From the NCBI GenBank assembly GCA_019915015.1, contig JAHBBC010000091.1:1-16628 (forward strand): a stretch of 16,628 nucleotides of DNA, read 5' to 3'. Below are positions 8,772 through 16,628 of this stretch, piece by piece. This DNA is from Auriscalpium vulgare (taxonomy: Eukaryota; Basidiomycota; Agaricomycetes; Russulales; Auriscalpiaceae). Position 1 is the stretch's first letter; each line of letters begins with the position of its first letter. The notes beneath the pieces are model-generated. The model had not been told where the DNA came from. It did not search any database and worked only from the letters and a program-made list of their open reading frames with translations. Position numbers and translations under genes: made by a program.

Positions 8772-9419
8772 GTGGTTTTGTTCGGGTCACGGTCGCGATC
8801 TTGGTTCCTTCCTCCGATCCACCACCTCTTGGGCCAGCGGTTGGCTGCTCGCTCCCTCCATTTCTATTGACGTTCCCGGGCCTTCCCCAGGGTACATCTC
8901 ATCACCGCCCTCATCAGATTTCCATCAGAACACACAGCCCATGCCCTCCCAACTTATCGCTGACGTTGTGACTCGCAACATTCCCACGCAACTCGGGTAC
9001 CGCCCCAGTTGGCCATTGTCCCTGCGGCCATTTTTCTCCTCATCGTTCCGGCTGTTCCCGCCTCCCGCGACCCGGCGCCCTCCAGCGCTCTAGGATTATG
9101 GTTATAGACAGCTTACCACCCTACTACTGTGGGTGCCCATCACCGCCACCCATAGTAATTTCTTCTGCTAGTGCTACATGTAGAATGCAGCACATCACAT
9201 GTTCAACCTCCTCAATACGCAACCAGCAGGTGCCGTGCAGCTGACATCAACGGTGACTCGGAGCCTCCTGCGCACGATTGTAAGGGCAGATGATCCATTT
9301 GATTGAGATTTTTTTTGGATTTGTCCCCTCATAGCAATTCATGTACTCATTCACCATTTATTCTAGTAAGCACATTGTATTTCCTATTAATTTTGCCAAC
9401 ACAGAGGTGGGAAAAACTT
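8772..9419. other. Right interior of the hAT-like element, no recognisable gene
   Basis: About 650 bp. A 50-codon frame begins at 8941 (MPSQLIADVVTRNIPTQLGY), preceded by pyrimidine-rich sequence. In another frame a hydrophobic run follows (AIFLLIVPAVPA). It might be a captured gene fragment, but no family was recognised and no further exon could be linked. Confidence 0.4.
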
Positions 9420-9597
9420 CATGGTTCGGTTGGTTCGGACCAGGTTCGAACCATACCCTTTGGTTCACCACCCGCTGAACCGTGAACCGGACCGCTGGTT
9501 CAGGTTCAGCTCAACCTTGAACCTGAACCGGACCAAGCCCCGAACCGAACCTGGTTCAGGTTGAACCATGGTTCAGAACCGAACCGTGGCAGCACTA
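9420..9597. repeat. Right subterminal GGTTC/GAACC-rich repeats
   Basis: More than ten GGTTC or GAACC words lie in about 175 bp, mirroring the left end. The order is not a base-for-base inverted copy beyond the terminal 22 bp, so the two ends share motifs rather than a long inverted repeat. Confidence 0.75.
9576..9597 (-). repeat. Right terminal inverted repeat
   Basis: Perfect 22-bp inverted partner of 5742-5763, ending in CCGTGGCAGCACTA just before the right target duplication. Confidence 0.95.
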
Positions 9598-9605
9598 GTT
9601 GGGGG
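9598..9605. repeat. Right target-site duplication GTTGGGGG
   Basis: Identical to 5734-5741. The sequence that follows resembles the DNA upstream of kinase C (from 13344), as expected if the host sequence was cut here. Confidence 0.93.
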
Positions 9606-9931
9606 AGGAGGTTGAACAGGGAGACGGGCTCTTGGTGGGTGGTGCTGTCGCCGTAAACCGGATTTGTGGCACCGGGCACCGCTGTCTGGGCTCCAGATGA
9701 CTCACCAGGACGACAGCTACAGAAGCTCAACGCGGAAGCAAATGGCACTCCTGTCGATCGAATGCGGCGCAGGGGGTTGGCCGTAGACCGCAGTGGAGGT
9801 TGTGTAGTACGCGACGTCGGACGCCGCCTGAATGATAGGCACGTGCCACATCACTCCGTTGACTGCCGTTTCGGTTTGTCTCCCACCTTCGCCATCCAAT
9901 ATCGACCCTGTCAACTTCACCATCCGTGACA
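9606..9931. promoter_or_regulatory. Former divergent promoter region of unit B
   Basis: This stretch lay between kinase B and F-box B before the insertion. Bases 9606-9714 align with 13344-13452 upstream of kinase C; shared words include GGCACCGCTGTCTGGGCTCC. Bases from 9757 align with 2044-2249 upstream of F-box A. The transposon has separated it from kinase B, leaving it next to F-box B only. No core promoter element was recognised. Confidence 0.5.
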
Positions 9932-11335
9932 ATGAACGCAGCTGAAACTCCAGGTGAGCACATATAATGCACAAAAGTATCGACTCTGACTGCACAAAAC
10001 AGAGAAACGGCTGTTGGCCGCGTCCTTGCGAACATGCCAACAGAGATTTTCCACGAAATCACGGATTGGATAGACTCCCCAGACGACCTGAAGGCCTTCG
10101 CACTGACTTGTCGACTCTTTGCGGCGATAGCATCGCCTCGCCACACGCAACTGCGCTCACTGCGTTGCCCAGTGAAGGCACTCTGCGTCTGGGAAGGCAT
10201 TAGCCGCAGATGCCGCTCTTGCGCGTAACGTCCGCCACATCGACATTCAGGACAAAATCTGGCCCTACCGCGGTGAATGGCAACTTCCGAAGTCGGTCAC
10301 CAAAGTCAGTCCGGACTGCTGGCATCGCTATGCCAGGCATGACTATGCCGACGACCGTGAGATGTGGGAATGCGTGGAGAAGCCGATGATGGCTGCATTC
10401 GCCAACATGAGCAACCTGCTCTCGCTCAAATGGAGTTCTTTTCGGTATAAATTTCCTTGGCGGAGCCGGGAACCAATCGGGATGATATTTGGACGGCGCT
10501 GCGGTCGTGTTCGAGCATGACGGCGCTGTACGTCGAGGAAGGGGACTTGGGGGAGATATTCCACCGCACCAATGTGAGCGACCGATCCTAAATCTCCCTC
10601 GCATTCTCTGATATGTCTTAGATCTTCACTCTGTCAAACCTCACGTTCCTCGAATACGGAGACATTTGGGTTCGAAGGGCTGCCGTCCGACGGAAAGGCT
10701 CTCGGTCTCATGCTGCGTGAGCGATGCCCGAAACTCCAGGTGCGAGGCACTGTCTTGTTACGCTATGGTCCGCCCGCTAATCATGAACAATAAGACGCTG
10801 AAGCTTTGCTTCCCGACCCAATTTCCGAGGGTTATCCTCATCCACTGTTCGGGAAATCGGTGTTGAGCGGCCAGTGGCCCGACTTGGAGCATGTTCAACT
10901 TGAGTGCGTGGCGTGCCACCCGAGGAGGCATCATCATTTTTGGCGAATAATTCCAATATTCGGCGTCTTGAAGTCGACGAGTTTTTCAGCTGTCGCCCGC
11001 TCGCGGGGGCGCTCGACCATCTCGACGACAAAGACCTCGTTGAACTTCCCCTGACGCTTCCCCCGGCCGTGCTTCCAAATCTCTCCAACCTGCGCTGCGC
11101 GCCTGGCCATGCGGCGGATATACTGGCGTCGATGAAGACGCTCGGGATGGGACCTCCTCGTCCCCATCTCACTGTGACACTTAGATTTGCTCACCCTTGG
11201 CACCCCCGCATGGGGGACTTATATAGGGTTGGCATCCTGACGGACACTGAAACCGTAACGTTTAACACGAACGACTACATTCGCGGCATCATAGCCAGTG
11301 CTGGAAGCTCAGCAAACGAAGCTACAGAGCTATAG
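9932..11335 (+). pseudogene. F-box protein, copy B (frameshifted)
   Basis: Paralogue of the F-box gene at 2250-3658 along its full length. The first tiny exon and GTGAGC donor are kept. The F-box itself is readable from 10034 (MPTEIFHEITDWI, then DDLKAFALTCRLF). Relative to copy A, frame is lost near 10007-10014 (between the first intron and the F-box), by one extra G at about 10196, by a 5-base loss near 10657, and by one base near 10920. After the F-box the reading frame ends at 10228. The last 144 codons (10904-11335) are open and close to copy A, ending GSSANEATEL. Several independent indels make a working full-length protein unlikely. A short F-box-only product from 10034 to 10228 is possible but unsupported. 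Confidence 0.82.
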
Positions 11336-11759
11336 ATGCCTAGATCGTGGTGTGTCCTGACGTCTTCCACCACACGCCGGGCTCTGATATCATTTGTTCA
11401 CAGTATGTTCCGTTAGAACGACGCGTCGTCTGTAAATATGTTTTGGCATGCTTTTGTTCATGTTTTCATCCTCGCAATTCCAAGTTCGCGTGTCTTATTT
11501 GTTACCACCATGCAATCACATTAAAAGTTGCTCATGCTGTTCGATGCACTTGTGGGTGGATACTCTGACTGCACATTTTCTTGCCCTTCGCTCATCTACT
11601 AGCTCATATCGCGCCAGTCACGAGCGATCGGCGGGCGCGACCGAGATGGTCGTGCAATCCAGCATTTAATAGCCGCATAAGTACATCACATTCGCACACA
11701 AATCGATCGCAGAACTGGAGCATCAGAGACTGGGCGATATAGGACGGCCAGCAAAATCG
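11336..11759. other. Intergenic region: convergent 3' flanks of F-box B and kinase C
   Basis: No gene seen. It matches 3659-4155, with a deletion of roughly 25 bases near 11462 relative to unit A. The join of units B and C lies near 11610. Small open frames here are not conserved in reading frame with the other copy. Confidence 0.6.
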
Positions 11760-13452
11760 TTAATCGTCCTCATGATCATCTGCGCATGCCATAAACGCGG
11801 TCTCCAACCACTCGTGCATGTCCAACTGTTCAGCAGTTATTCGATCGCCGGGATTCAGCCGCCGCAAGCAGTCTCCAATAAACTGAGAAGCAGCGTTGAC
11901 CTGCCTTGCAGTGAGCTCGGTGTTCTGTTCCAATAGTGACTTGATGGTCCGAGACGGGTGAGGGTTTGTCTTGGCTTTGATCAAGTTACCTTGCGATGCA
12001 GATCAGATATCATGCTCGGATGTGGCGAAGCAGTCAATGCTCACCTTCGTCGTCGAAGTACTGCTCCCTGACCCGCGATTGCTCCACAAGCTCTTTGTTC
12101 AAAGTCTCTCCCGTCAGGGCGTACTGAAGGAGTAGGAGACTTTCGTCCGGTGTGAGGTCGTCAGAGGGCGTAGGTTGAAATAGAATTTGGCCGGCAAGCA
12201 ATTCATACGTCTGCAGAACGTCGTCAGCGCTGGTCGGGGCAGAGAGCGCAAAGAGGAAAGGTGACCGCGCAGTCGTACGCACATGCAGCCGATGGCCAGA
12301 TGTCGATCGCTTTTCCGCACTCTGCGCGGATCACGTTCTCCGGCGCACGTAGTGCAAAAGCGCCGATGTCGCCACTAGACATTGGCTTATCTGACGACAG
12401 CGCTGCGCTCAAAGCCTGAGCACACCAGAGTTCCGCATACGAAAACCCAGGAGCACCGCACCTGAACCAAGGTCGCTTAAAACGGTGACAATAGTCTCCG
12501 CATCGAGCGGCGACGAGTTCCATGGCATCCTGGCTGAGAAGGGTTGTGAACGCATTATTGGGTATTGTTTGCCTTCGAGTTCGAACGTGCCGTCAATCAC
12601 TGGCGGCTCCTTTGCGATGATTTCTTCGATCTCTGACGTCGATGGCCCAAGAAATAGAACATTATCCGCTTTGATATCTACCCAGCATTCAGCCAAGATG
12701 ACGGGGGAGTGAGAACGGAGAGAAGCCACATGCCTGCGTGAATTATGTCGCGCGTGTAGAAATCGGACGGCTTCCAATGTAAAGCAAATGATGGGCCTAA
12801 GATGTGAACGCTTAGTCTCCCGGTAGGGGCAGTGGCGCGATAGGCGTGGATGTCCGAGCGTAGGGGCTGGGTCACGAAGCAGTAGTGAACCCCGTGAGGT
12901 CCTTGCTGGGCAAAGTGATCCACGAGAATAGGAAGAGGCGGATGGCGACGGCCCGCGCCCGATGACGCATCTTGTACTACCTGGAGAACGTCGAGCTCTT
13001 GGATAAAGCCTTTCTCGAGAGCGATGGTATCGGAGGAGACGGACAGGACTTTGACCGCCAAGTATTTAAGGTCATCCCTAATAAAGCGTGCTCAGAAGAC
13101 TTCTGAACCAAAGACAAGAGGGCATACCTCGGTGAAGATCTTCAACGAGGAAAGTGTTTGAGCAGCGTCCTCTTCCAAGTTTGCGGATGACCTTGTAGCG
13201 GCCGGCCTTGAGTAGGGCACCCGGCCGAGTGAGAAAATAACCGTGCCCCTGAGGCATTGAGAAGGAGGTTTCCTCTCGGAAGAGCATTTCGACTGCACGA
13301 GGAGCTTCTGGGAGGACATTGCGAAGCAAGGTCATGTTGGGGGAAGAGGCAGAACATGGAGACGGCGCCGGTTGGTGAGTTGCCGCCGTCAAGTTTAAGC
13401 GCCGTAATCCAGATCTGTGGCACCGCTGTCTGGGCTCCAGATTATCAGATGA
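11611..13452. repeat. Cassette unit C, truncated (kinase only)
   Basis: Third copy of the cassette. It holds kinase C and about 115 bp of upstream sequence similar to 9606-9714. Similarity stops near 13452, where an F-box gene would be expected further right. The sequence beyond shows no F-box homology, so the unit ends at a duplication or deletion breakpoint. Confidence 0.75.
11760..13335 (-). pseudogene. SRPK-like protein kinase, copy C (frameshifted)
   Basis: Full-length paralogue of kinases A and B. Readable motifs include LGRGRCSNTFLV, LAVKV (lysine), YTRDIIHA then DIKADNVLF, SDLGS, ALRAPENVI and TYELLAGQILF. Damage relative to A and B: one base lost near 13134 just before the first intron; one lost near 12797 and two near 12752, which scramble about 15 residues before the catalytic loop; one lost near 12294, turning DIWAIGC into DIWPSAAC; and one near 12283, which alters the next splice donor. 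The donor before DIKADN is GC instead of GT, and the acceptor usable in A and B after SDLGS is GG here. An in-frame extra codon (CLRRLNPGDR) is harmless. Probably a pseudogene. Confidence 0.82.
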
Positions 13453-14861
13453 CTCGAGCCGAAAAGCCGAGGAGGTCACCATCCGAGGAAAATCCGCTGG
13501 TGTTCTTCGCCACCGTCACGAAAGCGCGACCAACACACAGGATCCGTCAATTTTGGCGGTGACCTGCTCGGCGCATCATTCATCAGTTCCCTAACACTCC
13601 CATCGATGCTCTACTAGCACCTAATCCCAGGGCTTCTCATCGGACCAACATCGGACGGGCATCAAGGATACCGCTCCTAGTAGGGCACCGCCTTGACACT
13701 AATGTTGCACAGATCCCGTAACTGACCATCCAGCGCACAGTCATCCGACACAAAATGATGCACAGGCCCCTGCGACGTACTATCGGCATGGTCCTCACGG
13801 TAGACTGAGTCCCGGTACTCAGATTGGTACAGGTGGCACGCAGGGCTCGCCAGACGAGGCCGTCCAGTGACACGCCGCGGGCTGGAAGAGCACGCACACA
13901 ACGACGGTGACCGGTGACCGGCAAGCATGTTTCGAACAGAAAGTACGGGCCTGACGACGACACTGGCTTCACCGGAGACGGCCCGATGCGAATCAGTGAA
14001 GACGACGCGCATGGGCTGCAGAGGACATCCGCGAGCTGTGGAGAGGTGCGTCCAACCGCTGCACGTATGCGTACAAAGTACTTATGCATGGGCGCTTGAG
14101 GCGCGCAACATCCGATACGCACGAGTTCTTTGAAGCAAGTTTGAGGCAAGTCTGCTGCCCGATGCCCGAGCGCCCTAACGAAGCCCGTGATTTGATTTTT
14201 GAGCTTGCCATATGTACTGACACGGACATTGGACAGAGCATTGAAGAATACAAGCCCGTCAAGAGATCAAAATGGGAGCAGTCAAAAGTTAAATAAGAAC
14301 GCCGATGTCGCCATGGTGAAATCAACAACGTATGTTGAGCGAGTTAGACTGCACTTGTCGTCTTCTCATCCAGCGAAGCTCTAGTGCTCACGAGGATCGA
14401 AGGACAAGAATTGCGACGTTCATAAGGCAGACTGGGGATGGAACTCCCGACGCACGCGCTGTGGATGCAGTCCTCCAGAGTCCACAAAGGTACTGCAGTG
14501 TACTGTACTCATCACCTGCGCGATCTGATGCTACGGCTCACAGTGGCGGTTCTCGCACGGTCACTATTGAAGCTTTCAACTCTAGGGAAGAGAATAGAAA
14601 CATTCAGCTATCGTCGCTGTTATTCACTAGGCGACCCTCCTGCGACGGGGTCGTCTGATTTGCAGTGACATGGAGCAACATGCACGCCATACCTGATCGG
14701 ACAGCGCTTGGCGTCGTGCGCATTTGCACTGCACGGCTCGTCACGAGCTTGAGGACCCGAGTAGTACGCCCGTATCCTAACCTGGAAATTTCATTGAAGT
14801 AATTATACAAGAACCTGTAAACTCTAGTCATGAATTCGTCCCTTCCTTCAACACTTCAAGC
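13453..14861. other. Non-duplicated stretch with no supported gene
   Basis: About 1.4 kb. The minus-strand frames 13637-14149 and 13677-14012 overlap each other in different frames and match no family I recognise. The second ends in plausible protein-like sequence (LDGQLRDLCNISVKAVPY). A plus-strand frame at 14084-14296 ends DIGQSIEEYKPVKRSKWEQ and is likewise unrecognised. Overlapping open frames on both strands with no clear splice structure suggest decayed or intergenic DNA. Confidence 0.4.
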
Positions 14862-15795
14862 CTAGGCCTGATCGCCCGACCATAAACCATTTGGCAGCCA
14901 GCGGTACTCTCTCACCGTCGCCGGCCCCGTATACTCAAGTACACTGATGTTGTTTCGTCGGCATACCTCCTTCACCATGACCGCGCAATAACGGCACATC
15001 GGCATGGGGTCTCCGGTAGCCCCTTTGATGCTCAGCAAGTGAACGACAGTCCCTGGCATGCTCAGTGCGTTTGGAATATTCCACTCGGCGCAGTTTCCTG
15101 GCGGATGTCCCGCCTTCCACCCTATCGACGCCTTGGCTGATGCGTGTTGTTGGACGAGAGCGCGGAAGAAATCTTCATCCTTCCAAGGATTTCTGGCTTC
15201 GCGCTGCAGGTTCCGAAGATCTTGATCTGGAACCTGCCAGAGCTTGTTGGTTGACCCAAAGGCAACCATGCCCATCTCTTTGTTCCAGCCGATAGAGGTG
15301 ACGGTCGGTCTTTGCCAGCGATCCTGGTGACTCTCTGCGTTGATTTTCTGAGTGAATGCTAGCAGAGACTTTCGAAGACCGGTCCGAGGGTCGGCAAGTG
15401 CCTCTGTCATCTCGCTCGGACTGAAGTAGTAGTACTGCGAGCCATTGTACCCAGGAATCTTGATGCGGTGTGCGTTAGGGTCGTTGTACCACAGCGTGAA
15501 AGCGGAGGCTCGTAGGTCGTTCGTGATGATGATGCCATTTAGTCGAGGAGGGAAGTCTTAATGAGGTCCTGCTTTTCATAATGGACGACAAGCTCATCGA
15601 GGGCTGCACAACAGTCAATAACGAGACTACATAGAGCAGTGGCATCTTACTAGCATCGTCACTCGGCAAGCCGCTACCATGCGCCACGCGACTCTGATGA
15701 TAAGCTCCGTGAGATGGCATTGGCATAGAGTATCCGGCCATGATTGCGAATCTGTAGTATATGACCGTGCCTTCGTCAGTAAAGTAATCATGCAT
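14862..15795 (-). CDS. Putative deaminase-fold protein, probably frameshifted
   Basis: The clear part is a 182-codon frame from 15410 to 14862, open further upstream to about 15556. It contains GNCAEW (cysteine at 15092-15090, glutamate at 15086-15084), a hydrophobic strand VVHLLSI, then PMPMCRYC (cysteines at 14996-14994 and 14987-14985) and ISVLEY. A C-A-E followed by P-x-x-x-C-x-x-C around a strand is the zinc-binding active-site pattern of the cytidine-deaminase-like fold, which acts on nucleotides or nucleic acids. Fungal members of such families (for example the OTT_1508-like group) are known; assignment to any one is inference. Upstream, LCSLVIDCCAALDELVVHYE runs in another frame. A one-base loss near 15556 would join it to PPRLNGIIITNDLRASAF. 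The start at 15795 (MHDYFTDEG) is tentative and the N-terminal splice structure is unresolved. Possibly a pseudogene or an assembly error. Confidence 0.55.
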
Positions 15796-15869
15796 ATTCA
15801 AAGAAAATCACCTAGCACGGCAGTTCACTCAGCGGGCTCAGAAAAGACCCAGAGGGCGCGTACATATAC

Positions 15870-15877
15870 TTATATGC
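15870..15877 (-). promoter_or_regulatory. Possible TATA element upstream of the deaminase-like gene
   Basis: CATATAAG on the minus strand lies about 75 bases before the candidate start at 15795. Position and sequence fit a TATA box, but if the gene starts further upstream the match is chance. Confidence 0.25.
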
Positions 15878-15954
15878 CTGGCTTTACTGGAATTTGACGC
15901 CACTCGTTGCCCTAGTACGACTCGTTCCGCTTTACGCAAACCAGGCACTCTTGA

Positions 15955-16098
15955 TCATCGATACGATTTAATTTGCGCCAGGTAGGACTTGCATTCCCAG
16001 CCGACAGGCCCAATTAGCTCAAACGGTGAGTTGGGAAGAACTCCTGATATGTCGTACGGTACGAAGACAACTGGACGCTCACTGGAGACGGTCGCCAT
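15955..16098 (-). other. 47-codon open frame, possible exon
   Basis: The frame reads MATVSSERPVVFVPYDISGV and continues with FELIGPVGWECKSYLAQI before a stop. Its composition looks protein-like rather than random. No family was recognised. It could be an exon of the deaminase-like gene, of the right-edge gene, or a leftover fragment. It is not long enough to stand alone with confidence. Confidence 0.3.
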
Positions 16099-16165
16099 TG
16101 GGCAGTCGCGGCAGATGCGTACAGACGTAGTTCAAGATAAAGACCGGGATCCAATTAAGATCCCG

Positions 16166-16617
16166 TTATTTGGGTCCTCGCAACTGACAGTGCGAGCAGT
16201 CAGGCGAGGACTGCGACAATATCCCACAAGAAAGTTGTCAGCATTCAGGAGGCAAAACTCACGAAAACATCATCGATACTGGCCTGTGCAATATGCATTT
16301 GGGATTGCCAGTGCGGTCCTGACAACTGCAGGATAGTATCCTCGAAGAACTAGTCAGCCTTGCGGACAAGAGCCCAGTGAAATCTTACGCGAATTTCATC
16401 GATGCAGATAGACGAGCCTCCCGGATCAGGGCTCATCATGCGCCCTTCCGTCAGAGATACATGACTTACGGCCAGGATCCGCATGGCAGCCAATACTTGC
16501 AGTAGTAGTATTAGGTTCGGGCCAAGCGTGGGCAAGCACCAGCTTTTGCCAAGTCACATCGGCGGACAAGTTGTCACGTGAGTCAACATTATGGCCGGGT
16601 CTCTGACTGACCAGAAC
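16166..16617 (-). CDS. Unrecognised multi-exon gene at the right edge, partial
   Basis: Coding-like minus-strand segments can be joined with plausible introns. Exon 16617-16470 includes LSADVTWQKLVLAHAWPEP; exon 16417-16389 reads SSICIDEIR; exon 16349-16263 reads FFEDTILQLSGPHWQ and ends ASIDDVF; exon 16210-16166 ends LRGPK then stop. The introns at 16418-16469 and 16211-16262 are both 52 bp with GTAAGT or GTGAGT donors; the second has a GCTGAC branch site. The one between (16350-16388) would be only 39 bp and is a multiple of three. Read through, it gives VRFHWALVRKAD and then a TAG stop, so it may instead be a nonsense mutation. The 5' end lies beyond the window. It may be the upstream part of the deaminase-like gene. 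No function can be given. Confidence 0.35.
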
Positions 16618-16628
16618 TTATCCATCTA

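Larger units (their letters stand above)
5742..9597. mobile_element. Non-autonomous hAT-superfamily DNA transposon (3,856 bp)
   Basis: The element is bounded by perfect 22-bp terminal inverted repeats starting TAGTGCTGCCACGG and by identical 8-bp target duplications. The TAGTG end fits the YARNG terminal consensus of hAT elements, and unit C supplies an empty site. No reading frame inside resembles a hAT transposase, a BED zinc finger or the hAT dimerisation region, so mobilisation would need a transposase supplied elsewhere. The interior is long and heterogeneous: repeat-rich ends, a GC-rich middle, and two nested inverted tRNA-headed modules. It inserted between kinase B and its promoter. 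The near-perfect ends and exact target duplication suggest a fairly recent insertion. KDZ-type elements, which also make about 8-bp duplications, are an alternative class. Confidence 0.9.
3971..11610. repeat. Cassette unit B (kinase + F-box), split by a transposon
   Basis: Second copy of the cassette, in the same gene order and orientation as unit A. Without the 3,856-bp insertion and its 8-bp target duplication it would be about 3.8 kb, close to unit A. Both genes carry frameshifts. Its kinase upstream region (9606-9714) resembles that of unit C (13336-13452), while its F-box upstream region (9757-9931) resembles that of unit A. Boundaries are approximate. Confidence 0.8.

Noticed and set aside
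9420..9597. Telomere-like or simple satellite repeat
   Set aside because: The GGTTC words are irregular in spacing and orientation and are confined to the transposon ends.
13637..14149. 170-codon minus-strand frame as a gene
   Set aside because: It overlaps another open frame, has no recognisable domain and shows no splice structure linking it to neighbours.
14430..14500. Possible tRNA T-arm on the minus strand
   Set aside because: A weak GGGAGTTCCATCCC likeness only; no A-box or paired arms were found.
14332..14668. Two overlapping plus-strand frames
   Set aside because: They share the same bases in different frames and look like chance frames.
15989..16336. 115-codon plus-strand frame
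   Set aside because: It lies opposite the better-supported minus-strand exons with consensus introns, so it is probably a shadow.

Overview
The window looks like nuclear DNA from a filamentous basidiomycete, probably an agaricomycete. The protein-coding stretches are split by many short GT-AG introns of about 47-62 bp. They encode SRPK-like protein kinases and F-box proteins, both expanded families in such genomes. No bacterial operon or Shine-Dalgarno pattern is visible. The species cannot be told from the sequence alone.

Bases 1 to about 13450 are a decaying tandem duplication of a two-gene cassette. Each full unit has a minus-strand SRPK-like kinase gene, a short divergent promoter region, then a plus-strand F-box gene. 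Unit A (about 1-3970) has a kinase at 191-1746 and an F-box gene at 2250-3658, and both look intact. Unit B (about 3971-11610) has a kinase at 4156-5733 and an F-box gene at 9932-11335, both broken by several frameshifts. Unit C (about 11611-13452) keeps only a frameshifted kinase at 11760-13335 and a little upstream sequence.

Unit B is split by a 3,856-bp element at 5742-9597. It has perfect 22-bp terminal inverted repeats, an 8-bp target duplication (GTTGGGGG) that abuts the kinase B start codon, and the paralogous empty site in unit C. These are the marks of a hAT-superfamily DNA transposon, here non-autonomous because no transposase can be read. Nested in it are two inverted modules (7572-7935 and 8404-8737). 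Each has a tRNA-like head with a B-box, an array of GATATC motifs at about 24-bp spacing, and a conserved 64-bp terminal block.

From 13453 to 14861 no gene can be supported. On the minus strand at 14862-15795 is a probable deaminase-fold protein (C-A-E and P-x-x-x-C-x-x-C zinc motifs), apparently with one frameshift. At the right edge (16166-16617) are exons of another minus-strand gene that runs off the window or belongs to the deaminase gene.

Only the first kinase/F-box pair looks functional, so any joint role (phosphorylation and SCF-type ubiquitination) is inferred from their divergent, co-duplicated arrangement.
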